64,000 bases of DNA from Edaphobacter sp. (lineage in GTDB: Bacteria; Acidobacteriota; Terriglobia; Terriglobales; Acidobacteriaceae). The stretch spans positions 1 through 64,000 of the forward strand of contig JAOAPB010000103.1 in assembly GCA_025462645.1 (NCBI GenBank), given 5' to 3'. The translations under genes were made by a program, and so were the position numbers. Each line of letters begins with the position of its first letter. Within the stretch, counting starts at the first letter, position 1. This document shows positions 48,912 to 58,158 of the stretch, in pieces. Below the pieces are notes generated by a model. That model saw nothing but the letters and a program-made list of their open reading frames with translations, did not search any database and was not told where the DNA came from.

Positions 48912-49397
48912 TTACTTTGCCGTAAAGATCACCTGTACCGGGAGGCTCTTCGGTGGATAGCACGCCGCATTGTCGCAGGCCTGATATCGCAGCGTCCCTT
49001 CCACGGTATGGGCTCCTGCCTCGGCCACCACTGGCAGCTTCACCGTGAACGCGCCCGAGTAGACGTCCAGCTTCTCGCTTGGATCGAAGCTGAAGCTGTA
49101 AGCCGTTCCCACCGGATACTCCAAAGCCTCCGCCTTCACTCCAGCCGCTGGCTGGAGTGTGAGCTTCGTCGGAATCAGCAGCTCCGATTTAGGCGTGTGG
49201 GAGTTCACATGAAAGCCATCCTGCACGCGAAAGTGCAGCTCCAGAACCCCCCGCTTCCCTGCCTTCACGCTCTGAGGCTCGGCTGCGAACGTCACATACG
49301 ACTTCGGCTTTGCGGCCGGGGCATCAAGACTACCCATCTGCCCCAACAACGACCCCGAATAGACCAGCATCCCTGCAACCATCGCGCCCAGTCGCAT
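48912..49397 (-). CDS. Exported DsbD N-terminal-domain protein
   Basis: About 161 residues. A signal peptide (MVAGMLVYSGSLLG) precedes an immunoglobulin-like domain as in DsbD-alpha: LELHFRVQDGFHVNSHTP and the Cys pair RYQACDNAACYPP, which in DsbD passes electrons to periplasmic partners. The membrane and C-terminal thioredoxin parts of DsbD are missing. Its ATG overlaps the stop of the tlpA-like gene (TGATG), so the two proteins probably form a redox pair. Confidence 0.85.
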   Translation of the reverse strand: MRLGAMVAGMLVYSGSLLGQMGSLDAPAAKPKSYVTFAAEPQSVKAGKRGVLELHFRVQDGFHVNSHTPKSELLIPTKLTLQPAAGVKAEALEYPVGTAYSFSFDPSEKLDVYSGAFTVKLPVVAEAGAHTVEGTLRYQACDNAACYPPKSLPVQVIFTAK

Positions 49398-50032
49398 CAC
49401 TGCCCACCCGCCGCAACCGTAGTCGTTCCTGAAGCAATGGTCTTCTTGATATGAGCCTCAATCTCATCCTTCGACCCAAGACCGGCCGTCTCTTCCACAA
49501 CTACGCCGTTCTTATCGACATAAAAAGACATCGGCAGAACATCGAGCCCGCCATAAGCCTTCTCAACCTTCTCATCCACCAGCAAAATCGGGTAGCTCAC
49601 GCCCGCCTTCTGCGCCACCTTTGCGATGGCATCTTTACCAGCATCCACATCGTCGGCAAGCCCAAGAATCTCAAACCCCTGCGCTGCATATTGCTTGCGG
49701 AGCTCCTCGAACCACGGCATCTCCACCTTGCAAGGCCCACACCACGTAGCCCAGAAGTTCACCAGCACGGCCCGTCCCTTATAGTCGCTCAGCGAGACCT
49801 TCTTGCCTTCGAGAGTCGTCAGCGTAAAGCCAGGAGCAGCCTTGCCACGCAGATGCGGAGCCTCACCTTCACCGGCGGCAGCCTGCCCGCCCTTCTCGGG
49901 AACTAGCACCATACGGCTCTCCTGAGCCTTCTGCATCGCCAGGCGGCGCTCCCGCAGGTTATGCCATCCTGCCCACAGCAGCATCGAAACCCCAACCACC
50001 ATCACACCAAGAACCAGCGCGCTCCGTTTCAA
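49397..50032 (-). CDS. TlpA/ResA-type thioredoxin-like protein, membrane anchored
   Basis: 211 residues from a TTG. One N-terminal membrane helix (LVLGVMVVGVSMLLWAGW), then an AhpC-TSA/thioredoxin domain with NFWATWCGPCKVEMP (CxxC redox site) and the cis-Pro region DVLPMSFYVDKNG. It works outside the cytoplasm as a disulfide reductase, e.g. in cytochrome c maturation. AAGGACG precedes the TTG; the next in-frame ATG (50002) would remove part of the membrane anchor. Coupled to the DsbD-N gene. Confidence 0.9.
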   Translation of the reverse strand: MKRSALVLGVMVVGVSMLLWAGWHNLRERRLAMQKAQESRMVLVPEKGGQAAAGEGEAPHLRGKAAPGFTLTTLEGKKVSLSDYKGRAVLVNFWATWCGPCKVEMPWFEELRKQYAAQGFEILGLADDVDAGKDAIAKVAQKAGVSYPILLVDEKVEKAYGGLDVLPMSFYVDKNGVVVEETAGLGSKDEIEAHIKKTIASGTTTVAAGGQ

Positions 50033-50141
50033 TTTGGACGTCCTTCCGGCAGGCGCTCTGCGCCAACCCTTGTAGCTTCAGTTTAGACGCAAACTCACCC
50101 CAAATGCTCCGGCAAGGATCTCCCCAGGATGCTAACCGCTC

Positions 50142-50150
50142 TGCTAGCAT
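50142..50150 (+). promoter_or_regulatory. Extended -10 promoter of kpsF
   Basis: TG-c-TAGCAT followed by cga, identical to the first 13 bases of the gltX promoter block. The ATG is 18 bases downstream of the -10. Confidence 0.5.
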
Positions 50151-50168
50151 CGACATGGTCCGGCAACC

Positions 50169-51185
50169 ATGTCCAATAAAGCCTCCATCCCCTCCGATCC
50201 CATCCGCCCATCCGACTTCGTGCGCATCGAAGCACGAGCCCTGCTGGAGCTCTCCATGAGACTCGATGGCGCCATGCTCGTCCCCTTCAACCAGGCCGCC
50301 GATCTTCTCCTCCAGTCGGCTACCGGCCAGAGCCGCATCATCGTCACCGGCATCGGCAAGAGCGGCATCATCGCTCGCAAGATAGCCGCGACCCTTCGCT
50401 CCACCGGCACCGCAGCTCACTTTCTCCACCCCGCGGAGGCCGTCCACGGCGACCTTGGAATGCTCTCCCGCGGCGACACTGTTCTCGCGCTCTCCTCCAG
50501 CGGCGAAACCGAAGAGCTCCTGCGCCTTCTTCCTCTTCTCAAGCGCCTCGCCGACAAGCTCATCACCCTCTGCGGCTGTTCTACCTCTACCCTCGCCCAG
50601 GCCAGCGATATCGTCCTCGACACCAGCGTCTCTACCGAGGCCTGCCCCCTCAACCTCGCTCCCACCGCCTCCACCACCGTCATGCTCGCCCTCGGCGATG
50701 CCCTCGCCCTTGAGGTAAGTCGGCGTCGCGGCTGGAAGGAAGAGGACTTCGCCGAACTCCACCCAGGGGGCCGCCTCGGCAAACGGCTCGCCCGCGTCCG
50801 CGACCTCATGCACTCCGGCGACGCCCTCCCGCAAGTTTCCGCCATCACGCCCATGCCCCAGGTTATCTACGAGATGTCCCGCAAGAAACTCGGCATGACC
50901 ACCGTCCTAAGCAATGAGGACAGCACCCAAGGCAAGCTCCTCGGTATGATCTCCGACGGCGACCTCCGCCGCCTCCTCGAACACGACGGCCCCCACGCGC
51001 TGGAGCGCACCGCCGGCGACATCATGAACTCCCATCCCCGCACCATCAACGGAGACGCCTTCGCCTCCTCCGCGCTTGCTCTGATGGAAGAGAAAAAGAT
51101 CACCTCGCTCATCGTTACGGACGAGGACGGTCTAGCGCAGGGCGTCCTGCACCTTCACGATCTATGGACAATTAGCCTGCTTTGA
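50169..51185 (+). CDS. kpsF: D-arabinose-5-phosphate isomerase
   Basis: 338 residues. The SIS domain carries VTGIGKSGIIARKIAATLRS and HPAEAVHGDLGML, followed by SSSGETEELLRLLPLLKR. Two CBS domains occupy the C-terminal ~130 residues. This is the KpsF/KdsD/GutQ arrangement; the enzyme converts ribulose 5-phosphate to arabinose 5-phosphate for KDO in lipopolysaccharide. No other KDO gene is adjacent. Confidence 0.93.
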   Translation: MSNKASIPSDPIRPSDFVRIEARALLELSMRLDGAMLVPFNQAADLLLQSATGQSRIIVTGIGKSGIIARKIAATLRSTGTAAHFLHPAEAVHGDLGMLSRGDTVLALSSSGETEELLRLLPLLKRLADKLITLCGCSTSTLAQASDIVLDTSVSTEACPLNLAPTASTTVMLALGDALALEVSRRRGWKEEDFAELHPGGRLGKRLARVRDLMHSGDALPQVSAITPMPQVIYEMSRKKLGMTTVLSNEDSTQGKLLGMISDGDLRRLLEHDGPHALERTAGDIMNSHPRTINGDAFASSALALMEEKKITSLIVTDEDGLAQGVLHLHDLWTISLL

Positions 51186-51194
51186 CACAGAAAG

Positions 51195-51587
51195 TTACAG
51201 ACGCGGCGCATCGCCTGCTGCCTCTTCAATGTGATGATGCGGAAGTGCCTGCAACAGCTCTGTCGTTCGTCGAACCAGACGACTAGGCTCTGCCGAACTT
51301 GTAGCATTCAGGTCGGTCTCCCTGTACGGCCTCTCCACCGCCCCATCGAAGACCACCTGCAAGGTTCTGGTCTGCGGCCAGTGCCGACGAACTATGTCGA
51401 TGATCTGGGCTGCCTCCTGGTCGGACAGCGTATGGCAAAGAACCACCAGATCGAACTTCTCCGTTCTGATAATCTCTCGAGTCTCGCTTGCGCTGCAGCA
51501 AACGACACTCGCGCCTGTCTTTCCCAGTACCGCGGCTCGTGTTCCAAGCAGTCGAAAATCATTCCCGGCTAACAGTATTTTGGGCAT
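51195..51587 (-). CDS. Degenerate single-domain receiver (pseudo-receiver) A
   Basis: 130 residues from the ATG at 51587, with AAGGGAA upstream. It follows the receiver pattern (ILLAGNDFRLLGTRAAVL, FDLVVLCHTL), but the position of the phosphorylated Asp holds Cys51 (VVLCHTL) and only one acidic residue remains at the end of strand 1. The Lys of strand 5 is replaced (SAEPSRL). Conventional phosphorylation is therefore not expected. A paralogue with the same Cys51 lies just upstream on the same strand, followed by a Crp/Fnr gene. The partner is unknown. Confidence 0.75.
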   Translation of the reverse strand: MPKILLAGNDFRLLGTRAAVLGKTGASVVCCSASETREIIRTEKFDLVVLCHTLSDQEAAQIIDIVRRHWPQTRTLQVVFDGAVERPYRETDLNATSSAEPSRLVRRTTELLQALPHHHIEEAAGDAPRL

Positions 51588-51749
51588 GGCTTCCCTTTGC
51601 ATCGATCCCAATCTGGAGCTCGTAGCCCGTAAATAACGCGAGATCTATCTTGAGGCTCGAAGAGATACTAAGCTGATCGGCACGACACTTTCTGTCGTTT
51701 ACCCGACATATCGCAATACATAATCCCTGAAGCGCCAGCGGCTTGTCGA

Positions 51750-52235
51750 TCAGCTTGCTCTTAGATGTCCGAAACGGATGAGCAGCGCCCTGCGCGCTGC
51801 GATATCGGATGGGCAACTCTCCGGCCTCTTCCGCCGCGGACTCGATTTGCTCTGTCCATCGGCAAACATCTTTGCTGGACTATATCTCGTCTGCCGGTTC
51901 AGCAGTTCGCTTATGCTACGAATCAGACAATCAGGTTCTACAAATGTTTTGGCGTCATAGTCAATTCCGGCATCCTGTTGCTCTCCTGCCGCCTCTGACA
52001 CCAACAATAGGACCAAAGTCTTCGATCCACGCGCGTGGGCAGATTCGGTAATCGGCAAAGCGTCGCGACGGCACACCGAATGACATAGAACGATAAGGTC
52101 AAACTCCCACTCTGCGATAAACTTCAACGCCGACGCCGCAGAGGAGCATAGAACATTGGCTCCCGTCTTCCGCAGCACCTGGGCCCGCGTCTTCAAAAGG
52201 TCGAAATCTTCGCCGACGGAAAGAATAGTCACCAT
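51750..52235 (-). CDS. Degenerate single-domain receiver (pseudo-receiver) B
   Basis: 161 residues from the ATG at 52235, with GGGAGG six bases upstream; the open frame extends further upstream without a credible start. It is paralogous to the 51195-51587 gene: ILSVGEDFDLLKTRAQVLRKTGA and FDLIVLCHSV, again with Cys51 where receivers have Asp. It has an extra basic tail of ~40 residues (SSPRRKRPESC). It lies 110 bases downstream of the Crp/Fnr gene on the same strand. Function is unknown; protein-protein signalling independent of phosphate is likely. Confidence 0.72.
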   Translation of the reverse strand: MVTILSVGEDFDLLKTRAQVLRKTGANVLCSSAASALKFIAEWEFDLIVLCHSVCRRDALPITESAHARGSKTLVLLLVSEAAGEQQDAGIDYDAKTFVEPDCLIRSISELLNRQTRYSPAKMFADGQSKSSPRRKRPESCPSDIAARRALLIRFGHLRAS

Positions 52236-52345
52236 GGAAACCTCCCGCAGAAGCACTCTCACTGGCGATCTCGCATAGTCCGCAGCGGAAAACTCCTGGC
52301 GTGGAAAGAAGTTAAAGTGTTCGATCGAAATTCGTCTGTCGGATG

Positions 52346-53098
52346 CTAGACATAAATCAAACTTCCATTTGGACCGCGCTTCAGAATTCGCTCGTACGAC
52401 TCGCATACGATCCCATAACATTCGCAAGCAACCTTCGCCAGATTGTGCCGATCAAGGATATGTATCTTCCCTCGGCTGTATCCAATAAACCCAGCCCGCT
52501 GCATTGCGCTCGCCGCCACCGTTACAGTCGACCGCTGCACGCCAAGCATCTGCGCCAGGAACTCTTGCGTCAGGTTCAACTCCTCCGACTCCATGCGGTC
52601 GGCCGATGTCAGCAGCCAGCGCGCCAGCCTGCCTTCTACCTCATGCATACGATTGCACAGGACCGACTGCGTCACTTGAACCAACTGCAGATACGCAAAC
52701 TTATGCACTAAGCTCCGAAGCTCCCCGCCCTTCATGAACTCATCGCGGATGATCGAGGATCGAATGCGAAGGCCGCTCCCTGGTCCCTGGATAAGCACAG
52801 CATGCGACATCTGCGGCTGATCCAAAAATGCAGGTAACCCGGAGAATCCCTCCCGACCGATCACTCCAACCTCGACCGATTCGCCCTTCGTCGTCAGGGC
52901 ATCCGTCGAGATTAAACCGCTATTCAAAAAATACACATACTCGATCGCCTCATTGGGCTCAGATAGCTTCTTTTCCAGCGGAAGGTCTACCGGTACCAGG
53001 AACCTTGCGATAGACGCATATTCGGCTTCTGGCATCTGTGCCAATATGATGTTTCGGGGTCGGGACGACGCCCCCCCCGTGGTGCGTTGGCTGAGCAA
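52346..53098 (-). CDS. Crp/Fnr-family transcriptional regulator
   Basis: 250 residues from a TTG with AAGGA six bases upstream; starting at the first ATG (53035) would cut the conserved N-terminal helix NIILAQMPEAEYASI. The cyclic-nucleotide-binding fold includes YFLNSGLIST and VGVIGREGFSGLPAFL, but the cAMP-binding signature is not conserved and there is no Fnr-type Cys cluster. The winged HTH is LTQEFLAQMLGVQRSTVTVA. Two palindromes of the Crp/Fnr kind lie 116-162 bases upstream. It heads a set with two pseudo-receivers. Confidence 0.9.
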   Translation of the reverse strand: MLSQRTTGGASSRPRNIILAQMPEAEYASIARFLVPVDLPLEKKLSEPNEAIEYVYFLNSGLISTDALTTKGESVEVGVIGREGFSGLPAFLDQPQMSHAVLIQGPGSGLRIRSSIIRDEFMKGGELRSLVHKFAYLQLVQVTQSVLCNRMHEVEGRLARWLLTSADRMESEELNLTQEFLAQMLGVQRSTVTVAASAMQRAGFIGYSRGKIHILDRHNLAKVACECYGIVCESYERILKRGPNGSLIYV

Positions 53099-53213
53099 CT
53101 GTTTTTCCTTTGCGCGAGAAGATCATCTCTGGCCGCAAAGACTGGTTGCCCTCACAACGGTATGCGAGGAGTCATGCGATTAGCACGAGCCTACTCTCTT
53201 ATGACCAGCAATG

Positions 53214-53260
53214 TATGTCGGCTGGAGTACATAGCTAAGTTATGTCGGCTGAATGACATA
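53214..53260. promoter_or_regulatory. Two Crp/Fnr-type palindromes
   Basis: A perfect inverted repeat TATGTC-N8-GACATA lies at 53241-53260. A near copy, TATGTC-N8-TACATA, is at 53214-53233, centred 27 bases away. The shared core atgtcggctg makes them direct repeats as well. They lie between the Crp/Fnr gene (minus) and proS (plus) and could serve either. Autoregulation by the adjacent regulator is the simplest idea. Confidence 0.6.
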
Positions 53261-53438
53261 AACCCCGCCACGAACTACTCGGGAGAAAGAGGAAATTCTC
53301 GTATCTTGACCCACCTCAGCACTTGAAGGAGCTGCTGCCCAGTAAATATCCCCCAGGTCGCTTCCCGGTTTAGAATCAGTTCATCCTCAAAAGCCTGCGC
53401 ATCTCATCGCAGCGGGCACGAAAGTGTCTCTTTTGCCC

Positions 53439-55238
53439 ATGCATCGCTGGTCGCAACTGTTTATTCCCACCCTTCGTGAAGCCCCTGCAGACGCCGAAGT
53501 CGCCAGCCACAAGCTCCTCCTCAGAGCCGGATACATCCGCCAGCTCGGAGCCGGAATCTACAGTTATCTTCCCCTCGGTAACCGCTCCATCAACAAGATC
53601 ATTGCCATCGTCCGCGAGGAGATGGATCGCATCGGCCAGGAGTTCCTCCTCCCCACCCTCCATCCCCGTGAGCTGTGGGAGGAGTCCGGCCGCTGGTCCG
53701 TTATGGGCGACAACATGTTCCGCCTCAAGGATCGCAAGGGTGCCGACCTCTGCCTCGGCATGACCCACGAAGAGGTCATGACTTCCATCGCCCGCAACGA
53801 GCTTCGCAGCTACAAACAGCTCCCGCAGATCTGGTACCAGATCCAGACCAAGTTCCGCGATGAGCCTCGCCCCAAGGCCGGCCTCCTTCGTGTCCGCCAG
53901 TTCATCATGAAGGACGCCTACTCCTTCGACATCGACGAGGCTGGCCTCGACCTCAGCTACAACAAGCACTTCGACGCCTACACGAGAATCTTCAACCGTT
54001 GCGGCCTGACCTTCCTCGCCGTCCACGCCGACTCCGGCGCAATGGGAGGCTCAGGAAGCCAGGAGTTCATGGTCTACACCGACGCCGGTGAAGACCTCAT
54101 CGCCAGCAGCAGCTCCGGCTATGCCGCAAACCTCGAGAAAGCCACAAGCCTGCTTGCTCCGATCGAGGACCTCGCACCCACCGGAGACGGCCAGCCCGAA
54201 CTCATCCACACCCCCGGCCAGCGCACCATCGAAGAGGTCGGAGCCTTCCTCGACACCAAGCCCCAGCATCAGATCAAGACCATGGCCTACATCGCCGAGC
54301 TACCGAAAGCCGATCACGCCAAGCTCGGCAAGTCTCGCCCCGTCATCGTCTTCCTGCGTGGCGACCACTCCCTCAACGAAGCCAAGCTCGGCGCCATCAC
54401 CGGAGGCGAACTCCGCCCCATGACACTCGAGGAGTTGCAGTCCACCTTCAATGCTCCAGCAGGCTATCTCGGTCCAATCGGCATCGAAGCCGCGCCACAC
54501 CCAAAGAAGCCCGGCACCCTCGTCATCCTCGATAAGGCTCTCGAAGGCCGCACCAACCTCATCGCCGGGGCCAATAAGGAGGAGTACCACCTCCGCAACG
54601 TCACGCCCATCCGCGACTTCAAGCCGACGGTCATCGCCGACGTCCGCAATATCCTCGAAGGCGAAGGCTGCCCCATCGACGGAAGCCCCCTGCGTCTCGG
54701 CAAGGCCGTCGAGATCGGCCACATCTTCAAACTCGGCTATAAGTACTCGAAGTCCATGGGAGCCACCGTCCTCAATCGCGACGGCAAGGAGGTCACCCCG
54801 ATCATGGGCAGCTACGGCATCGGCATCGAACGCATCCTCACCGCGGCAATAGAGACCTCAGCCGCGGCGAACGACGGCTCAGCCTACGCGCTGCACCCCG
54901 CCATCGCTCCCTTCCAGGTCGTCGTCACCATCACCAACATCGGGGATGCATCCCTCCTCGCCGCTGGCGAAAAGGTAGCCGCCGACCTCACAGCCGCTGG
55001 CCTCGACGTCCTTCTCGACGATCGCGACGAACGCGCCGGAGTTAAGTTCAAGGACGCCGAGCTCATTGGGATCCCCTATCGCGTCAATATCGGCCGCGGA
55101 GTCGCCGAAGGCAAAGTCGAGTTCGTCGACCGCCTCCAGAACCTCAACCAGGACATTGCCATCAATGACATAGCAACCCAGGTCTCTAATCAGGTAACCT
55201 CTGCCCTGAGCCAGTCGCTAGCGCCAGCGGCTCTTTAA
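53439..55238 (+). CDS. proS: Prolyl-tRNA synthetase, bacterial type with editing domain
   Basis: 599 residues from the ATG at 53439; a GTG at 53424 would add five. Class II motifs: [21 protein letters not shown] near the start, the motif 2 region [18 protein letters not shown], and motif 3 [12 protein letters not shown]. Between motifs 2 and 3 lies the ~180-residue editing insertion with the deacylase-type segment [13 protein letters not shown]. The anticodon-binding domain follows. A -10-like TAGAAT lies at 53371-53376. The TTG start of the PBP gene follows 20 bases after its stop. Confidence 0.97.
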   Translation: MHRWSQLFIPTLREAPADAEVASHKLLLRAGYIRQLGAGIYSYLPLGNRSINKIIAIVREEMDRIGQEFLLPTLHPRELWEESGRWSVMGDNMFRLKDRKGADLCLGMTHEEVMTSIARNELRSYKQLPQIWYQIQTKFRDEPRPKAGLLRVRQFIMKDAYSFDIDEAGLDLSYNKHFDAYTRIFNRCGLTFLAVHADSGAMGGSGSQEFMVYTDAGEDLIASSSSGYAANLEKATSLLAPIEDLAPTGDGQPELIHTPGQRTIEEVGAFLDTKPQHQIKTMAYIAELPKADHAKLGKSRPVIVFLRGDHSLNEAKLGAITGGELRPMTLEELQSTFNAPAGYLGPIGIEAAPHPKKPGTLVILDKALEGRTNLIAGANKEEYHLRNVTPIRDFKPTVIADVRNILEGEGCPIDGSPLRLGKAVEIGHIFKLGYKYSKSMGATVLNRDGKEVTPIMGSYGIGIERILTAAIETSAAANDGSAYALHPAIAPFQVVVTITNIGDASLLAAGEKVAADLTAAGLDVLLDDRDERAGVKFKDAELIGIPYRVNIGRGVAEGKVEFVDRLQNLNQDIAINDIATQVSNQVTSALSQSLAPAAL

Positions 55239-55258
55239 GCGTCCAACGAAAGAGACCT

Positions 55259-57847
55259 TTGCCAGTTAAACTCAAATACGGCGGCACCGGTACAGCGAAG
55301 TCTACTGACTTCCGCAACCGCATTCTGCGTGGCGTCCTCGTGGTGGCTCTCGCCTGCCTCCTCATCTTCGCCGCGGTCTTCGGCTACTTCTATTACAAGT
55401 ACCAGAAGGTGGTGGACGATCGTCTGGCCTCCGGTCCGATCTTCGCCAACGTATCCCAGATCTATGCCGCACCTCGCGAGGTGCGTGACGGCCAGAAGCT
55501 CTCCGCCTCCGCCATCGCCACCGACCTCCGTCAGGCTGGCTACAACAGCAACACCCAGCTCGGCACCTTCCAGCTCAATGGCGACAGCATCTTCATCAAG
55601 CCCGGCCCCCAGAGCTTCCACACTACCGATGGAGCCACCATCACCACCACAGGCGGCGTCGTCAAGAACATCACCGCGGAGAACGGCGCGGCCCTCAGCG
55701 CCTACGAGCTCGAGCCCCAACTCATCACCGCTCTCTCCGAAGATAAGAACCGCACCAAGCGCCGTCTTGTCAGCTACAAGGAGATCCCGCCGCGCCTCGT
55801 GCAGGCCGTCACCTCCATCGAAGACCGTCGCTTCTTCGATCACGGAGGCGTCGACTACCACAGCATGCTCGGCTGGGTCTGGCACGACCTGCGCGGAGAT
55901 CGCCGCTGGACCGGCGGTGGATCCACCCTCACCATGCAACTCTCGCGAGGCATCTTCCTCTCGCCCGAGCGCCGTATCAAGCGCAAGCTCATCGAGATCC
56001 TCATCACCTTCCAACTCGAAGCTCGCTTCACCAAACAGCAGATCTTCGAGATGTACGCCAACCAGATCAACCTTGGCCACCGTGGAAGCTACGACATCAA
56101 CGGCTTCGGCGAGGCATCGCAGGCCTTCTTCGGCAAGGACCTCAAGCAGCTCGACACCGCAGAGTGCGCCCTGCTCGCCGGAACCATCCAGAGTCCCAGC
56201 CGCCTCAACCCCTACCGCCACCCCGAGCGCGCCATGGCACGCCGCAATATCGTTCTCGACTCCATGGTCGAGACCGGTGCCATCACCGCTGCTGAAGCTA
56301 CCCGCGCTAAGGCCGAGTCCCTCCGCCTGGCTCCCCCCAACGTCGACGCCAGCGAAGCCCCCTACTTCGTCGATCTCGTCCACGACCAGCTCGTCCAACG
56401 CATCAGCGATCAGGACCTCGCCCACCAGAACCTCCGCATCTACACCTCGCTCGACCCCGAGCTCCAGCGAGCCGCCTCCGAAGCCGTCGACATCGGCATG
56501 AAGAACGTAGACGAGATGGTTCGCAAGCAGCACCGGACCCCCAAAGGGGCACAGCCCACCGACATCACCTACCCGCAAGTCTCCCTCATCGCTCTCAATC
56601 CCCACACCGGCCAGGTCCTCGCCCTCGTCGGAGGTCGCAACTACGCCGTCTCCCAACTCGACCACGCCGTAGCCAAGCGGCCCACCGGCTCCATCTTCAA
56701 GCCCTTCGTCTACGCGGCCGCCTACAACTCCAGCCTCAACGGCACCTCGCTTGGAGAAGGCGGAGTCTTCACCGCGATCACCCAGCTCAACGACGTCCCC
56801 ACCAACTTTACCTTCGACAACGGCCGCCAGACGTACAGCCCCGGAAACTACAAAGGGGAGTTCCACGGCAGCGTCACCGCCATCTATGCCCTGGCTCACT
56901 CGCTCAACAACGCGACCATCTCTCTCGGTCAGCAGGTCGGCTTCGACAACGTAGCCGCTCTCGCCCGAGCCTCGGGTATCACCGCCGCGCGCGGAACCCC
57001 CTCCGTCTCCCTCGGTGCCTACGACGCCACCCCGCTCGACATGGCCGGAGCGTACACCGTCTTCGCTAACGGCGGCGTCCACCTCAATCCCTGGATGCTC
57101 GCGTCAGTCCGCAACGCCAACGGCGACATCGTCTCCGACTACTCCCCCGACGCCAAGCAGGTCATGGATCCCCGCGCCGCCTACCTCACCCAGTCGCTGC
57201 TCGAAGGCGTCATGAACTTCGGCTACGGCTACGAGGTCCGCAAACGCGGCTTCATGGCTCCAGCCGCCGGTAAGACCGGCACCAGCCGCGACGCCTGGTT
57301 CGCCGCCTATACTTCGAACCTCATCTGCATCGTCTGGATCGGGAACGACGACTACAGCGACGTCAAACTCTCCGGTGCTCTCGCCGCCGCACCCATCTGG
57401 GCCGAGTTCATGAACCGCGCCATCAAGCTCCCCCAGTACTCCGACGTCAAACCCTTCTCCGCTCCCGAAGGCGTAACCACCGTCCGCATCGACAAGACCA
57501 CCAATCTCCTCGCCGACTCCAGCTGCCCCAGCAACTCCTTCTCCGCTGCCTTCCTCGACGGCACCGCCCCGCAGAACTCCTGCAGTCAGATGACCGAATC
57601 TCCCCAGAGCTTCATCCAGAAGATCTTCGGCATCGGCGGCTCCAACCCGAATCCGCAGCCGAACTCACAACCTGCGTCACCTGCAACTCCGCCCGCCACA
57701 CCAATCCACACCCCACCCGACGGCAACGCACCCGAGTCCACTCAACCTGCTCAGCCCAAGAAGAAGAACTTCTTCCAGAAGATCTTCGGAGGTGGTGGCG
57801 ACAAGAACAAGCAGCAACCACCACCTGCGCTGCCACCGCAGCAGTAG
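55259..57847 (+). CDS. Class A penicillin-binding protein (PBP1-type transglycosylase/transpeptidase)
   Basis: 862 residues from a TTG. A short basic cytoplasmic tail and one membrane helix (GVLVVALACLLIFAAVFGYF) precede a UB2H-like region. The GT51 glycosyltransferase has EDRRFFDHGGVDYHSML and GGGSTLTMQLSRGIFL. The transpeptidase has RPTGSIFKPFVYA (catalytic Ser), SLNNAT (SxN) and GKTGTSRDAWF. It polymerises and cross-links peptidoglycan. The last ~80 residues are Pro/Gln/Asn-rich and probably disordered; the stop codon lies within a CAG/TAG repeat. proS lies directly upstream. Confidence 0.95.
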   Translation: MPVKLKYGGTGTAKSTDFRNRILRGVLVVALACLLIFAAVFGYFYYKYQKVVDDRLASGPIFANVSQIYAAPREVRDGQKLSASAIATDLRQAGYNSNTQLGTFQLNGDSIFIKPGPQSFHTTDGATITTTGGVVKNITAENGAALSAYELEPQLITALSEDKNRTKRRLVSYKEIPPRLVQAVTSIEDRRFFDHGGVDYHSMLGWVWHDLRGDRRWTGGGSTLTMQLSRGIFLSPERRIKRKLIEILITFQLEARFTKQQIFEMYANQINLGHRGSYDINGFGEASQAFFGKDLKQLDTAECALLAGTIQSPSRLNPYRHPERAMARRNIVLDSMVETGAITAAEATRAKAESLRLAPPNVDASEAPYFVDLVHDQLVQRISDQDLAHQNLRIYTSLDPELQRAASEAVDIGMKNVDEMVRKQHRTPKGAQPTDITYPQVSLIALNPHTGQVLALVGGRNYAVSQLDHAVAKRPTGSIFKPFVYAAAYNSSLNGTSLGEGGVFTAITQLNDVPTNFTFDNGRQTYSPGNYKGEFHGSVTAIYALAHSLNNATISLGQQVGFDNVAALARASGITAARGTPSVSLGAYDATPLDMAGAYTVFANGGVHLNPWMLASVRNANGDIVSDYSPDAKQVMDPRAAYLTQSLLEGVMNFGYGYEVRKRGFMAPAAGKTGTSRDAWFAAYTSNLICIVWIGNDDYSDVKLSGALAAAPIWAEFMNRAIKLPQYSDVKPFSAPEGVTTVRIDKTTNLLADSSCPSNSFSAAFLDGTAPQNSCSQMTESPQSFIQKIFGIGGSNPNPQPNSQPASPATPPATPIHTPPDGNAPESTQPAQPKKKNFFQKIFGGGGDKNKQQPPPALPPQQ

Positions 57848-57903
57848 CAGTACTAGCAGCAGTAGCAGTAGTAGCAGTAGTAGCAGTAGTAGCAGTAGTA
57901 GTT
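57841..57903. repeat. Triplet/nonamer tandem repeat at the end of the PBP gene
   Basis: A run of gca/gta triplets that resolves into four copies of the nonamer gcagtagta after a less regular start. Read in the PBP frame it is CAG CAG TAG CAG ... TAG TAG, so the natural stop is an early unit and many further in-frame stops follow. Confidence 0.85.
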
Positions 57904-57949
57904 GGTACTAACAATTTTCTGTGAACAGCGTACTGGGAACTCGCATCCT

Positions 57950-58110
57950 TTTACTGTTGCTATTCCAGTTGTTGTTGCTCTCGTTTGCTGTTGCTCTCGT
58001 TTGCTGTTGCCATTCCAGTTGTTGGTGCTCTCGCTCTTGCTTCTAGGTACCCCAAGGCTTCAGCCTTGGGCCTCTCAAGTCAGCGTAAAAAATGGGGCTT
58101 TAGCCCTAGG
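57950..58110. repeat. Cluster of short direct repeats and two hairpins
   Basis: Direct repeats occur first: ttgctctcgtttgctg twice, and ctgttgc[ct]attccagttg twice. Then a perfect hairpin cccaaggct-tc-agccttggg lies at 58051-58070 and a weaker one, gggct-tt-agccc, at 58095-58106. The hairpin pair resembles a dispersed palindromic unit known to me from acidobacterial intergenic DNA. It also separates the convergent PBP and nei genes and may act as a bidirectional terminator. Confidence 0.6.
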
Positions 58111-58158
58111 GTATGCCTTCCTATCCTAATCGAAACTATCTTCATCTCCCCTCCCCAC

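Noticed and set aside
55235-57082. 615-codon open frame on the minus strand opposite the PBP gene
   Set aside because: Gly/Val/Glu/Asp-biased composition with no domain; it mirrors the strong C-ending codons of the sense gene, which has full catalytic motifs.
57841-58110. Possible CRISPR array
   Set aside because: The repeats are triplets, overlapping short direct repeats and hairpins without regular spacers; no cas genes in the window.
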